Positions 38,187-42,631 of a stretch of 64,000 nucleotides of DNA are shown here, in pieces. Where the stretch lies: assembly GCA_014526335.1 (NCBI GenBank), contig JACTAT010000012.1:448737-512736 (forward strand), in the 5' to 3' direction. The notes beneath the pieces are model-generated. The model was not told where the DNA came from. It searched no databases and saw only the letters and a program-made list of their open reading frames with translations. Position 1 is the stretch's first letter. Each line of letters starts with the position of its first letter. The DNA comes from Chrysaora quinquecirrha. Lineage: Eukaryota > Cnidaria > Scyphozoa > Semaeostomeae > Pelagiidae. The translations under genes and the position numbers were made by a program.

Positions 38187-41100
38187 ATTCTGATAATCAT
38201 GGAAATGACATAATGATGATTGTTGCGTTGATGATGATGTTGATGATGCTGATGATGATCACGATGATGATGATCATATTGATCGTGATGATGATGATAT
38301 TGATCGTAATGATGATGATATTGATCGTGATGATGATCATGATGGTGGTCACAATAACAATAACGATTATGATTATAATAGCGATTTTTATGATGACGAC
38401 GATGATTATAGTCCTTCGGACATTGCGATAGCATTGCTATGTTTCAAGATCAATATGGGTGGTCGTGATGATGGTTGTGGGGTGGTTGTGGTGGTGGTGA
38501 TAGGGGGGTCATGGTGATGGTTGGGGTGTTTGTGGTGGTGGTGCCATTCCTTTAGATCTTGCCACAGCCACATAGTCAAAGAGGGTAATCATGATGATGA
38601 TGATGATTATGATGATGATGATTATGATGATGATGATGATGAGAATGATGACGATTTGCTTTGAAAAGTGTTTTGAAATTGCCACTCTTGCCCATACTCT
38701 ATGATCGATGATGAGAATGTTTGAAATGTCATTAACTAAACCAATGTTGCAATTTGCCATCGTTTATAAAGTCAACAATGATTCATAGTGAATTATTACG
38801 AGTCAGTAGAATGTCACATGACCCAAGATTGACAAAGCCGTTTGCAGGCCGCCGTTGTGAAAAGCCAACTGCTAATTGCGCATCAATTGCCAAGACAATG
38901 GCTCTAAGAGCATTCTTGAGATGCTTATACTATTGTTACACGGTTTCCATTGTTCAAGCCTTGGTTAGTTAGTTAGTTAGTTAGTGACACGCCACCCCAC
39001 ACCAATATGTTCGAAGAATTCTTCGAACATAATTACATTTTTCTTCAATATCGCGTTTCCCCTCTCGTCTTTCGGGCTCCGTGAAGAAAACGAAGGGCAG
39101 CTATTATGCATTTCCCCTCAGAAAATCAACTAAACGACAAGAAAAATTCGGATATTCAGGCAACGAAATATAATTTTCACTGCTTGCTTGGACCAAACAA
39201 TAGCAGTAAATAACTATAGAAATTTAGGACATGTTAGATCGAAGTTCTCGGTTACAAAATCTACTTGTGGAGCAGTATCATTGTTAATTGCGTGTTCAGT
39301 ACATGGGATTCTGTGTATAAATATTCCTTCATACTAGGTTGGGCCAAATCTTGCCAATGTATAAATACTGATTAATACTTATTACGCAACGAAATCACCC
39401 CGAAATCTTGTAATTATCACTTTTTCTTCACGTGTTTTTATATTATGTAACTAATCTCAATATAAACTTAGATTTTTCTTGATGTAATTTAATTATGATT
39501 ACGTAACTGAAGATTAACGATGAACGTTCGAAACATGTCTTTCAACCTAAAAATTGTCGTTTTTATTGTAAAATTCTTGTGCCAACTCATCAATTTTAGA
39601 AGCTTTGGAAATTAGTCTTCGTACTGGATCTGTAATTGTCACAAAATCTTTGCTGAGCTGGGAACTATAGTTTAACCAGATACCAGATTTTGTTCTAAAA
39701 ACTTGCATTTCCCAAAATTCAATTTTAGTTTTTTTCTTTTATTCTTTCGAGGTATGCTTTCAGTGCTTTGTTGTTGTCTTTGTAAGTTGGAGCAAAAATT
39801 ATAATATCATCTGCGATATTTTTGACACCTTGTATCCCTTGAAATACTTTCTGGAGTGCATGCTGGAAAATCTCTGCACTCAAATCTGTGGCATAGCTCA
39901 AGCGTTTATATCTGTATAATCCTAAATGTGTTGAAAAGGTTGTGATTGGGTGGCTTTCAACTGCCAACTCTAGTTGATGATAGGCTTGACTGAGATCCAA
40001 CTTTGAGAAAATCTTTGCTCCAATTAACTCCCAAGATACATCTTTCACAGCAGGTACTCTATTGGATGCCTTGTTCTCTTTATAGCTGTACTCGCAGCTC
40101 TCATATCCACACAAAGACGTATTTTTCCTTCGTTCTTTGTAACAATAACGATAGGCGATATCCAATCTGTCTGCTCTGTGTCCAGAACTTTTTCTATAAT
40201 ATCTTGAGATTGAAGAAAATTCTTGCTCTACTTTTTCTTGAAGATGGAACGTTACACGACGTTGTTGCTGTGGTACAGGTGTTATTGCTTTGTCAATACA
40301 TAATTTGATTTGCTTATCTTTCAATTTGCATAGTCCCAGAAAGGTAGTCTCATATTTTTGTATAATGTTCTTGAATCCAGGGTCTTTAATTTTGGCTTGT
40401 TTCATGATACCGTTATTCCGGCTTTACTCAACTGCATGGAATTCAAATTCAAATTTATCAGTCCTAATTCTTGAGAAGTTTTAGAATAAAGAAGGCAACG
40501 TCCGTCGTCTGCAGCAACATAGATTGTCGCCACTGTAATTTTCTCTTGTTTGCCTCCATTGTAGTCTGGAATTCGCCTTTTATCTGCACGGGGGTCTTTG
40601 AGTTGAACGGAAAAGCATTTACGTTTTGAATTCCATGGATCGCCGGCGGAGGTGTAACAGGTCGTCGAAGCTTTGTGACAGATCGTGATGTTTCAAGTCT
40701 CGGTTTGAACTATTGGGGGCGCGCCTCGTTTTCATTTCAAGTCCCAGTTTAATCTTTCGGCGGCGCGCCTCGCTTTAACTTGAGCTTGAAATTTGAACTG
40801 TTGAATTGTAAATTAACATAAGTTTGAATTAGTGCAAACTACTACTTATCATAGTCACTACTACTATGTTTACTACTAATAATAATAAATCTTAAAAATA
40901 CATTACTGGAGAAGACGTTTCAAGCTTGCTACTGTAATAGAGAGAAATAGAATGCCATTTTTAATTCCAGCTGCTAACTTCTTGGACCAATAGTGGACTG
41001 TCCAGTTGAGTAGTTCAAATATCTTAAAAACTGATTTCAAAAAGATGGATTTGTAAGTATTTATTAGCCTTTTAGGTTCGTTTCTTTTGATCTTTGGAAT

Positions 41101-41786
41101 TTACACCAAAACGAAAGGGACAAAAAGATGACTGTTTATGGAGCATGAAACAATCAGCAAAAAATGTTTATTAACGTTCCACAACTTAAATCAAAGAGAG
41201 AGTACAAAACAAATCAAAGCATTTGATTCGCATGAAAAGCATTTTCATTGGCCATTTCTTTCTAGGCATTATGAATATGCTGGTTAAAAAACGGAACAAT
41301 TTTTTAATTATATCAACCAAGTATGCTCTCTAAGCAGATTTCTTCTGGCACAACAATAACCTTAGGTCTAGAAGAATGCCCAGAGATAATGATGACAAGA
41401 GCGATGAACTATACATACTTAGACATTTTTAACGTTTTAAGTCGATCAAATTTTGAGAGAAGGAACGGTCTCGATTAATTCGAAAATTCCAATTCGACTA
41501 AATTCCCATTCATAAACTCAAAAGGATTTTAAAAAGCAACTCAGGATTGAGAAAAATGAGCCTTAAAATTGTTTCAACGAATGCAGAAGGGAAATTGCAA
41601 TCTTTTCTATCATACCAGTAAATTTTTGATATTACAGTGAAGTTAAGATAAATATTTGCATGTTAAATAAATTTTGCAAAATCTTACTTCTGTCTGATAG
41701 TATTAATATCAGCATCAAAGAATTCTTTCCAGCTTGAAGCATTTCGCACTTGTGCATCTAATCTATGTGCTATCAGCTGAACATAT
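8542..41786 (-). CDS. SMG5: SMG5-like gene (partial; six recognised exons)
   Basis: Six exons joined in order 41688-41786, 32873-32996, one of (26722-26881 | 24123-24282), 11875-11949, 9118-9207 and 8542-8623 give about 210 uninterrupted residues. All five junctions match in phase (2, 0, 1, 1, 1). The product corresponds to the N-terminal 14-3-3-like/TPR helical domain of the EST1/SMG5-7 family. In nonsense-mediated decay, SMG5 binds phosphorylated UPF1 with SMG7 and promotes decay of the target mRNA. SMG5 rather than SMG6 or SMG7 is indicated by WRKGFYEIIQ, the histidine-rich AHLTAAHSFYHHL helix, GMPHNQLGTL and AYHYFRC. The start codon exon and everything after the TPR region (including any PIN domain) are missing, either outside the window or unrecognised. 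Introns of 0.5 to 12 kb hold most of the transposons. Splicing has not been shown by transcripts. Confidence 0.85.
8624..9117 (-). other. SMG5-like intron e-f
   Basis: A 494-base intron between two exons with matching phase 1. GTGAGG donor and CAAG acceptor. No repeat or transposon recognised inside. Confidence 0.7.
9118..9207 (-). CDS. SMG5: SMG5-like exon 'e'
   Basis: Acceptor TATATTTTTAG at 9208; donor AACG|GTGAGG at 9117. Ninety bases, entering and leaving in phase 1. Product: (A)RYKIDIEGNEAVRLAEKLYH then EAILVFPDN(G). This is the helix after the LGDLARY signature of the EST1 family and matches the SMG5 region leading to GMPFNQLG. Joined to the next exon it forms the conserved D-N-G-M-P turn. 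Confidence 0.85.
9208..11874 (-). other. SMG5-like intron d-e; GGTCCT tract and a hairpin
   Basis: A 2.7 kb intron. A degenerate GGTCCT/GGGTCCTCC tract lies at about 9917-10030, a simple repeat also hinted at near 3500. A hairpin with 18-base arms (one mismatch) occupies 11148-11201: TAGCCTTTGTTCCAGTCC pairs with GGACTGGAACACAGGCTA. No coding sequence recognised. Confidence 0.55.
11875..11949 (-). CDS. SMG5: SMG5-like exon 'd' with LGDL signature
   Basis: Donor CTAG|GTAACG at 11874; the acceptor that fits the phase is AATAAAG at 11950, after a T-rich stretch interrupted by CATTTTATTGTCAAT. Seventy-five bases give (E)EILEEGKKLVLKW, then CQRCFLYLGDL(A). The C-x-R-C-x-x-Y-L-G-D-L block is the family signature of EST1/SMG5/6/7 proteins. 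The exon starts in phase 1, matching the exon 'c' copies, and ends in phase 1, matching exon 'e'. The acceptor is the weakest splice site of the set, so the left edge of the protein segment may shift by a few codons. Confidence 0.8.
11950..12229. other. Intronic sequence, nothing recognised
   Basis: The start of the 12.2 kb intron between SMG5-like exons c and d. AT-rich; no gene or repeat seen. Confidence 0.4.
12230..12500 (-). pseudogene. BEL/Pao integrase fragment
   Basis: The minus strand reads GGVRKLKVCLIMFTCVATGA, VHLKLCKDQTAEEFQLHLKQFVA and then, in another frame, RGVPNIPVSYNPKTLKEV. This is the first half of a BEL/Pao integrase core: the FTCa.tRAvHLE strand, DqTaeeF and RRG.P...SDNaktFk. 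The second catalytic aspartate of S-D-N is replaced by tyrosine. Only about 85 residues survive and a frameshift separates the blocks. It lies in a SMG5 intron and is too decayed to group with the BEL element at 52.6-62.4 kb. Confidence 0.7.
12501..14387. other. Intronic sequence, no gene recognised
   Basis: Several 60-90 codon open frames occur (for example 12805-13068 +, 13585-13857 +, 13896-14159 -) but none shows a motif. The last 60 bases before 14388 have a purine-rich coding look and may be the decayed beginning of the Harbinger gene. Confidence 0.4.
14388..15462 (+). pseudogene. PIF/Harbinger DDE transposase, frameshifted
   Basis: The first frame reads MNNIVRELRMEDSASFKEMI and continues through an HTH-like region with LRFLAIGETYRSLSFQFRIS. 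A frameshift near 14660 leads to EEW-like ERWQFPNSLGAIDGKH (first catalytic Asp) and YYNYKNTHSIVLLAVAGPDY. After a further shift near 14940 come the ADVGT...RVS region and FVADDAFALKTYMMKPYP (third acidic residue), then FNYRLSR and VFRSIILLTLETTKHVALST. In the last shifted frame it ends VRDTLKEYFSNESAVPWQ followed by TGA at 15460-15462. Order and spacing are those of Harbinger nucleases of about 380 residues. At least four frame breaks make it inactive. No companion MYB-like gene was seen beside it, and terminal inverted repeats were not identified. It sits antisense to SMG5 in an intron. Confidence 0.88.
15463..15885. other. No gene; probable 3' part of the Harbinger element
   Basis: AT-rich non-coding sequence. 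No terminal inverted repeat or target duplication was recognised. Confidence 0.35.
15886..16020. repeat. Imperfect ~48-bp tandem repeat; left partner of direct repeat
   Basis: Three diverged units each contain ATACCATATC.TTGAGGTTGG followed by a purine-rich GGAGG/GGAAGG segment and ATTGAnTTCC. The second and third units (about 15938-16018) recur at 17679-17759 with only a few differences. This places an 80-base direct repeat on both sides of the left DIRS fragment. Confidence 0.75.
16021..16335 (-). mobile_element. DIRS-like element 3' non-coding region, copy 1
   Basis: Homologous to 18942-19308. Both begin near TAACGCC..GCGTATTAGTAA, continue through GAGACA..AAAACAAGGTGGATGG and GTATGGTGGCCTAACCGC, and end beside the recombinase stop codon. 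Shared 3' flanks show that the two recombinase genes belong to one element family. Confidence 0.75.
16336..17265 (-). pseudogene. DIRS-like tyrosine recombinase, copy 1
   Basis: N-terminal core-binding part: NAEVKFFQDHSIAQSSQKAY, FAAYLARSLSYSTIQCYLSA, then, after a frame break near 16900-16980, the catalytic domain with FLRASEFCC (first Arg), HSFRIGAATAAA (H-x-x-R) and CYQRYRRTPEQAI (nucleophile Tyr). These R, HxxR and Y positions define tyrosine recombinases and this spacing is that of DIRS/Ngaro-type retrotransposons. The recombinase integrates a circular DNA intermediate without making a target duplication. The catalytic residues are intact, but the frameshift makes this copy dead. It is better preserved than the copy at 19309-20170. 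Confidence 0.85.
17270..17663 (-). pseudogene. DIRS reverse transcriptase fragment with internal deletion
   Basis: It reads RSSLNRLNTLASALLWIMQN and THYLDDYFLAGPA, nearly identical to the RT of the element at 20541-21285, with the YLDD catalytic pair. Shortly after the S-P-G-T turn it jumps to a segment that in the other copy is next to the RNase H/recombinase linker, so most of the RT thumb and RNase H is deleted (junction near 17437). On the 5' side it is cut where the direct repeat at 17679 begins. Confidence 0.8.
17679..17759. repeat. Right partner of 80-bp direct repeat around DIRS copy 1
   Basis: GGTTGGGTTAGAGGAAGGCC, then ATTGACTTCC...CATTGATTTCTATGTCA, matches 15938-16018. It abuts the truncated RT on one side and the MADF remnant on the other. 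Confidence 0.8.
17818..18222 (-). pseudogene. MADF-domain protein remnant
   Basis: From 18020 the minus strand reads WPHDAILKFINLVKERPYLW, then DVPGRTSYLKDQREKALKEI, VENLNMVDVYEIKTRRKTTLRHLSLKN and a stop at 17818-17820. F-I-x-L-V-x-E-R-P-x-L-W and the following lysine-rich helix are the hallmark of MADF (Myb/SANT-like DNA-binding) domains. The upstream 200 bases continue in other frames with a lysine/serine-rich, basic stretch, so there is at least one frameshift. MADF proteins occur both as host transcription factors and as companions of Harbinger-type transposases. The location among transposons favours the second, but this is inference. Confidence 0.6.
18361..18735. repeat. 32-bp minisatellite, about 11-12 units
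   Basis: The unit is CGGCCCTTCACTGAGGGACT followed by TTTTAACAACAA. Starts at 18370, 18402, 18434 and 18466 confirm the 32-base period. Each unit contains the short inverted repeat CCCT-TCACTG-AGGG. Two unit variants alternate (AACAACAACGG and AACTACAGCGG; CACTGAGGG and CACTTAGGG), which suggests expansion by blocks of more than one unit. The array decays toward the right and stops about 50 bases before the DIRS terminal repeat. Confidence 0.9.
18787..18941 (-). repeat. DIRS terminal direct repeat (3' side)
   Basis: GAATTCTTGAACTTAAAGCG through GGCGTAGAATATCCAATT. Same orientation and about 90 percent identical by eye to 22776-22939 at the other end of the element, with an 8-10 base insertion (AAATAACATTT region) in the latter. 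A third copy is at 25377-25541. Direct rather than LTR-type repeats at the ends are usual for some DIRS/Ngaro elements. Confidence 0.75.
19309..20170 (-). pseudogene. DIRS tyrosine recombinase, copy 2
   Basis: Starts NAEVKFFQD-like (near 20150), continues through SYSTIQCYLP and then NPGEMHLLQLLLRGIKRIKG; compared with copy 1 about 15 residues are missing at this junction. The catalytic part holds SPRSFRIGAATAAASMETPE and CYQSYIRIPEQAIHMVQ. The usual H of H-x-x-R is present as P-R-S-F-R (His lost) while the R and Tyr remain. Several frameshifts. Clearly dead. Confidence 0.8.
20204..20535 (-). pseudogene. DIRS RNase H domain remnant
   Basis: The block ends FIAAKNNLTVNVRHIHGVNY then CLADALSRFQ, the characteristic C-terminal strand of the DIRS RNase H (H-I-x-G-x-x-N-x-x-A-D-A-L-S-R). 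The beginning, with SSAYRRG-like residues, is in another frame. It links RT to recombinase as expected for the element. Confidence 0.7.
20541..21285 (-). pseudogene. DIRS reverse transcriptase
   Basis: Fairly long open segment: VPKRDSDKFRTITDLSSPSG, MAKIDIKSAFRICPV (first catalytic Asp), FVDLCLPFGWRSSLNRFN, THYLDDYFLAGPAK (catalytic DD) and IIYLGIEI. The LDD-type catalytic box and LPFGWRSS are typical of DIRS RTs. The N-terminal frame FRTSPIGVVPK begins near 21240. A stop near 20541 separates it from RNase H. RT copies element RNA into DNA. Confidence 0.85.
21471..22482 (-). pseudogene. DIRS gag-like protein
   Basis: A 220-residue open frame (22482-21820) with an acidic N-terminus, a Ser/Pro/Thr-rich linker and SASWFEAWNIFIQAMVNFHP. 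A frameshift near 21900 leads to YPVSAWLRYDTALRMNIALN then KSLSWARFDEYVY. The W-x-x-Y-D..F-R/L-N-I and W-x-x-F/I-D-x-x-L/Y motifs are those of DIRS nucleocapsid precursors. The tail (21752-21471) is Thr/Ser/Gln-rich. Confidence 0.7.
22627..22695. repeat. 69-bp foldback with GGGCC(C)TGTTTAC arms
   Basis: GGGCCCTGTTTAC at 22627-22639 faces GTAAACAGGCCC at 22684-22695, enclosing GC-rich GGCCGGGC...CCGGGCTGGCCC sequence that can itself pair. Such GC-rich, short palindromic insertions stand out from the AT-rich surroundings. It lies in the 5' leader of the DIRS element. Confidence 0.75.
22776..22939 (-). repeat. DIRS terminal direct repeat (5' side)
   Basis: Matches 18787-18941 and 25377-25541. 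It is the element's upstream end and at the same time the first part of duplication copy A. Confidence 0.75.
24123..24282 (-). CDS. SMG5: SMG5-like exon 'c', copy A
   Basis: Acceptor TTTTTCCTAG at 24283 and donor AAAGG|GTGAGT at 24122. The 160-base exon starts in phase 0 and ends in phase 1; only that frame is open. Product: LLQSDCTLRAIYNAHLTAAH, SFYHHLINRINVNFKSSVSN, AVEWLSQTNELSK. It corresponds to the SMG5 helix with AYRTHL..G.GFYQHLL and the following IDW segment. It matches in phase both the upstream exon b (phase 0) and the downstream exon d (phase 1). It is the copy nearer to exon d. An identical copy lies 2.6 kb upstream. Confidence 0.85.
24843..25321. other. Unique spacer between the two duplicated blocks
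   Basis: This 479-base stretch is not repeated in the window. It includes TACACGAGAGCTGAAAACGG and GAGCAGAAGGGCGATAC...CAGAAGGGCAATG sequences but no coding or transposon signature. The duplication unit is therefore copy A plus spacer (2601 bases), with the second copy ending before the spacer. Confidence 0.6.
25322..27441. repeat. Segmental direct duplication, copy B (2.1 kb)
   Basis: Second copy of 22721-24842. It too starts with the DIRS terminal repeat (25377-25541), here without any attached DIRS genes, and holds the exon c duplicate. The right edge is followed by unrelated TAAATGAAACATGC. CCTAA lies at the right edge of both copies and just before the left edge of copy B, a possible microhomology. 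Confidence 0.95.
26722..26881 (-). CDS. SMG5: SMG5-like exon 'c', copy B
   Basis: Identical by eye to 24123-24282 over the whole exon and with the same acceptor and donor. Length 160, so splicing both copies in series shifts the frame: the second copy would then be read ACT ACA AAG CGA and reach TAA after about a dozen codons. Only single inclusion yields the SMG5 reading frame. The copy could be used mutually exclusively with copy A, act as a poison exon, or be skipped. Confidence 0.8.
27442..28109. other. Intronic sequence, nothing recognised
   Basis: No coding or repeat signal beyond short A/T tracts. Confidence 0.4.
28110..28860 (-). pseudogene. Gypsy-type retrotransposon remnant (zinc knuckle to RT)
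   Basis: From right to left: a CCHC-like knuckle CKEKKHFASFCKEKPKK (28800-28850), then a region that would hold the protease, then DESTASLHMYDNGQACLNN (28510-28570), and an RT piece reading EDILPEISEAKVFSEVDVKS and GCCFISFEDKMETM (28130-28260). The last matches the PLPTLEDVLPEL..AK.FS..D.KsGF...L strand containing the first RT catalytic Asp. Stops and frame changes occur every 30-60 residues. Ty3/Gypsy assignment rests on the order and the RT block. Confidence 0.55.
28861..29639. other. No gene recognised; (CAA)n microsatellite
   Basis: ACAACAACAACAACTAAGAC followed by more CAA units lies at about 29367-29405. The rest is AT-rich with no coding signature; it may be gag sequence too decayed to identify. 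Confidence 0.4.
29640..30095 (-). pseudogene. Gypsy-type reverse transcriptase fragment
   Basis: The minus strand gives LKGRAFEIPRSKIITGPEKI, then DIMEEHSVPAPWISNIVLAK, then in another frame VTIEIRQAYRAIKDSHVPIA, NVEDIKVQL and finally LKLDEESPFATMFH. These are the linker, fingers (VP.PW.SNiV..kK) and R.C.DMR.aN.AI.R..h.IP...ed blocks of a Ty3/Gypsy RT. At least two frameshifts; the catalytic DD region is absent. It is a different lineage from the fragment at 28110 since the linker residues differ. Confidence 0.65.
30237..32325 (+). pseudogene. LINE (CR1/Jockey-like): endonuclease and RT, decayed
   Basis: Endonuclease part: FENLERILGEIDKEKKEMIL then IGDTNCDFKNN (the GD-x-N motif), ASSNPRFTLSTDIIE, VDHNLV. 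Linker: FAPWLTSNIRNLLKARDNFK. RT part: DENNYRPIFVISVFSRMQER, HLKKAFDTVENEVLMKK (first catalytic Asp region, here Leu-Lys-Lys-Ala-Phe), GNWFMSYLSSQKQF, CGISQRSCFGPLLFIIYLNN and SMFADDSMYY (FADD). The thumb ends near LCNVYHALIESRLSWAG at 32270-32325, where it meets a different repeat. Numerous stops and frameshifts. Sense-opposite to SMG5, in the intron between exons b and c. Confidence 0.8.
32322..32760. repeat. Degenerate internal repeats and TATA box (possible solo LTR)
   Basis: GGGCTGGTGGTTAAAAAGCTGC recurs as GGGCTGGTGGTTGGTAAGCTGC about 130 bases later, and ATGCCTGTCAAGGTTGGCTG has three related copies. A TATATAAAGCC box at about 32641, followed by GTGCTTTGCACTTCTTGACA and pyrimidine-rich sequence, looks like an LTR or promoter. 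No partner LTR was found. Function is not established. Confidence 0.35.
32873..32996 (-). CDS. SMG5: SMG5-like exon 'b'
   Basis: Acceptor GCTTGCTGCTTGTCCTAG at 32997 (excellent pyrimidine tract), donor CGAAAG|GTAAAG at 32872. 124 bases, starting in phase 2 and ending in phase 0. Product (K)LKDTCEEVIFDVCPEDARRI, then EDILWRKGFYEIIQKLRQDR, K. It matches the SMG5 block LRELC..L.F..P.D.GRKAEELLWRKVYYEVIQ. It sits between a LINE on the left and another LINE 180 bases to the right. Confidence 0.88.
33130..33621 (+). pseudogene. LINE reverse transcriptase, 5' half (interrupted)
   Basis: Reads VPIFKGGGAKNLDNYRPISV-like sequence in mixed frames, then NMDMEQLTGALLIDLRKAFD and TVDHKSLTSKLLCYGV, ELRWIEDDLLNRCQIVSFEG and finally a GVPQGS-like end at 33600-33620. 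The RT continues at 35374 with RPLLLLIHVNDL, so the two pieces are one gene split by the 1.75 kb insertion 33622-35373. There are also internal frameshifts. Confidence 0.8.
33622..35373. mobile_element. 1.75-kb non-autonomous element inserted in a LINE
   Basis: The insertion cleanly separates the GVPQGSI and RPLL halves of a LINE RT. It is bounded by GATTTCAC (33614-33621) and GATTTTAC (35374-35381), an 8-base target duplication with one mismatch. Its ends are CATAGTCAA and TTGACTAT, short terminal inverted repeats. An 8-base duplication suggests a hAT-type transposase, but the CATAGTCAA end is not a standard hAT end. Near the left end it carries the dispersed minisatellite; the remaining 1.4 kb shows no protein. 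Confidence 0.7.
33640..33970. repeat. Dispersed minisatellite family, locus 2
   Basis: About 16 units built from CAGTACAGCGGTGGATGTT and CAGTACAGCGGAGGGATACCA-type words, the reverse complement of the words at 7855-8050 and related to 37008-37322. It starts right after the terminal CATAGTCAACCACCCCGG and TATGTG of the inserted element, showing the array is carried by a mobile element. Confidence 0.9.
35374..36235 (+). pseudogene. LINE reverse transcriptase, 3' half
   Basis: RPLLLLIHVNDLHQQI, IIIYADDTLLFFADKNEAQI (YADD catalytic box), MLHNWLCSNDLILNPKQGQT, SNTDRYKY, then LKIIFGTQHKT, CADFVFKCLNGTVPEVFHKY and a last segment in the KKGFITTEQRFSTTCHELKT frame. It ends with KALKEHFID near 36230, the usual C-terminus of CR1-like LINEs. 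Frame breaks near 35695 and 35960. Continuation of 33130-33621. Confidence 0.8.
36236..37007. other. No gene recognised
   Basis: An 80-codon frame at 36430-36672 (+) with VKGQEAIYLQNLKGEKIVIK and LDQNGTIMFDNGHMFSCVAG has protein-like composition, but I know no family for it and see no splice sites. The remainder is LINE 3' flank and unclassified sequence leading into the minisatellite. Confidence 0.3.
37008..37322. repeat. Dispersed minisatellite family, locus 3
   Basis: About 14 units mixing CCTCCACTTACATGATGATAA, CCTCCACGATACTCCGCAT and CCTCCACGTTGTATTGGCAC. Ends with TGCACATCACGTTGTATGGG followed by GTGATAGAC, the same kind of end as at locus 1 and locus 2. Units differ in detail from the other loci, so each array has homogenised separately. 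Confidence 0.85.
37323..37990. other. No gene; GTCCGAAGGAC palindromes
   Basis: TATGTCCGAAGGACATAA at about 37540-37557 and AGTCCGAAGGACATGAG at about 37561-37577 are two adjacent copies of an 11-base palindrome; a third, AGTCCTTCGGACAT, is at 38409. A GTATG-type microsatellite lies at 37590-37615. No coding evidence. Confidence 0.5.
37998..38360. repeat. (GAT/ATG)n imperfect microsatellite
   Basis: Trinucleotide array with interruptions and larger repeats: the ATATTCATGATAATGATGG and ATATTCTGATAATCATGG units each follow an ATG run, and ATATTGATCGTGATGATGATG recurs three times. Long poly-Met and poly-His frames across it are artefacts. Confidence 0.9.
38505..39031 (-). mobile_element. Palindrome-ended element with (ATG)n core, copy 2
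   Basis: Reverse-complement counterpart of 2667-3400. On the plus strand from left to right: GTTTGTGGTGGTGGTGCCATTCC, ATG array (38591-38645), GACGATTTGCTTTGAAAAG, ATTGCCACTCTTGCCC, TGTCATTAACTAAACCAATG, ATGTCACATGACCC, CCGTTTGCAGGCCGCCGTTG, TTAGTTAGTTAGTTAGTGAC, CACCCCACACCAATA, and a perfect palindrome as terminus. The core array is much shorter than in copy 1. It belongs to a non-coding dispersed family. Confidence 0.65.
39006..39031. repeat. Perfect 26-bp palindrome at element end
   Basis: TATGTTCGAAGAA followed directly by its own reverse complement. The equivalent end of copy 1 (2667-2692) is a decayed version (TATGCCCGAAAAAATTCGAA...). A hairpin at a conserved terminus is a likely recognition structure. 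Confidence 0.9.
39032..39720. other. Intronic sequence, nothing recognised
   Basis: AT-rich with no repeat or coding signature. Confidence 0.4.
39725..40640 (-). pseudogene. Ty3/Gypsy retrotransposon fragment (protease tail and RT)
   Basis: The upstream part (about 40600-40410) reads VTIATIYVAADDGRCLLYSK then TSQELGLINLNL, the region after the aspartic protease. The RT follows: FLGLCKLKDKQIKLCIDKAI, TPVPQQQRRVTFHLQEKVEQ, a frame-shifted fingers region, FSKLDLSQAYHQLELA (catalytic Asp), HLGLYRYKRLSYATDLSAEI and NIADDIIIFAPT (catalytic DD). In several places Gly/Phe of the YKRLPFG turn are lost. It stops at 39725 before the RNase H. Fragment only; no LTR recognised. Confidence 0.8.
40690..40800. 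repeat. Two-unit GC-rich tandem with GGCGCGCC
   Basis: TTTCAAGTCTCGGTTTGAAC, TATTGGGGGCGCGCCTCG and then TTTCAAGTCCCAGTTTAATC, TTTCGGCGGCGCGCCTCG: two copies of a unit of about 50 bases, each with one GGCGCGCC octamer. It stands out against its AT-rich surroundings. Confidence 0.7.
40801..41687 (-). other. SMG5-like intron a-b, right-hand part; nothing recognised
   Basis: AT-rich intron sequence next to exon a, without repeats or coding frames. Confidence 0.4.
41688..41786 (-). CDS. SMG5: SMG5-like exon 'a' (first one recognised)
   Basis: Acceptor TTCTATTCTTTTTGCAG at 41787, donor CAGAA|GTAAGA at 41687. 99 bases, entering and leaving in phase 2. Product: YVQLIAHRLDAQVRNASSWK, EFFDADINTIRQ(K). 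It corresponds to the first helices of SMG5 (LYRAVVEAVHRLD...YQEVFKPENISLRNKLR). An upstream exon with the start codon must exist at higher coordinates; none was recognised up to 64000. Confidence 0.82.
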
Positions 41787-42631
41787 CTGCAAAAAGAATA
41801 GAACTGCGCTAAAAGTTGGAAATTGTTAGATGAGATTAAATTCAACACAGCCACTAAAGAAAAAACCTTGCACTATTCTGATTCTTAGTATAGTCTTGTT
41901 TGATATCTTTCACGTATACATAAAAATAATATGCCAGTACATTTCAAAAGCTTGCTGCGAAGATCCTAAATTGATTTAAAAATTGCCTGCCTGACCCTGA
42001 AAAGGAGGGTGATATGACCGTCCATCTGCAAAAATGCTCATAGCCAGGTTTTAATCATGACATCAAAGCTTTTTTGGTTGGAATGGAATTGGTCAGGAAG
42101 TGTGTTTTCGTGAATTTTGGCACAGCACTCAACATTTGTGAGCTACCCAATAAGAGAGCAGTCTTCCAATCAGACATAAGGGGTGGTAACTTGCCATTAC
42201 ACATAGGTGTTGTTACATCATAGTCAATAGAATAAACACACAGTGTTTATTCTATTGACTGTGGTTACATATAGGTGATTTTACAGACAGGTTGTGTTAA
42301 TTATACAGTGGGTGATGATTGTAGGTTTTGTTTCGTATCGTTTATGTTATACGTGAAATGGTCTCAAAGGACCTTGTTAAGTTATCAATTTTCTTGGGTA
42401 TGCATCTAAAGAAGGGAAATAGTGTCATGTATTTATACATACTATAATATTGAAATTTCAGGTATTAACTAATATACATGAATAACGGATGGGTGTTATC
42501 CCAATTTGCAAGAGTAGTCTTTATCTGTGTTAGAAATAGGGCAAAAATATGTCAAGCAAAAATCTTTCCCTATATCACAAGTGTCAAACGGTCCGAAAAA
42601 ATTGTTGAAAGCGTAATTTATAAAAGTTAAA
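41787..42631. other. Intron-like sequence with a perfect hairpin
   Basis: No coding signature. AGTCAATAGAATAAACAC at 42223-42240 is followed after three bases by its exact reverse complement (42244-42261). Related words CACATAGGTG and ACATATAGGTG flank the hairpin on both sides. Confidence 0.5.
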
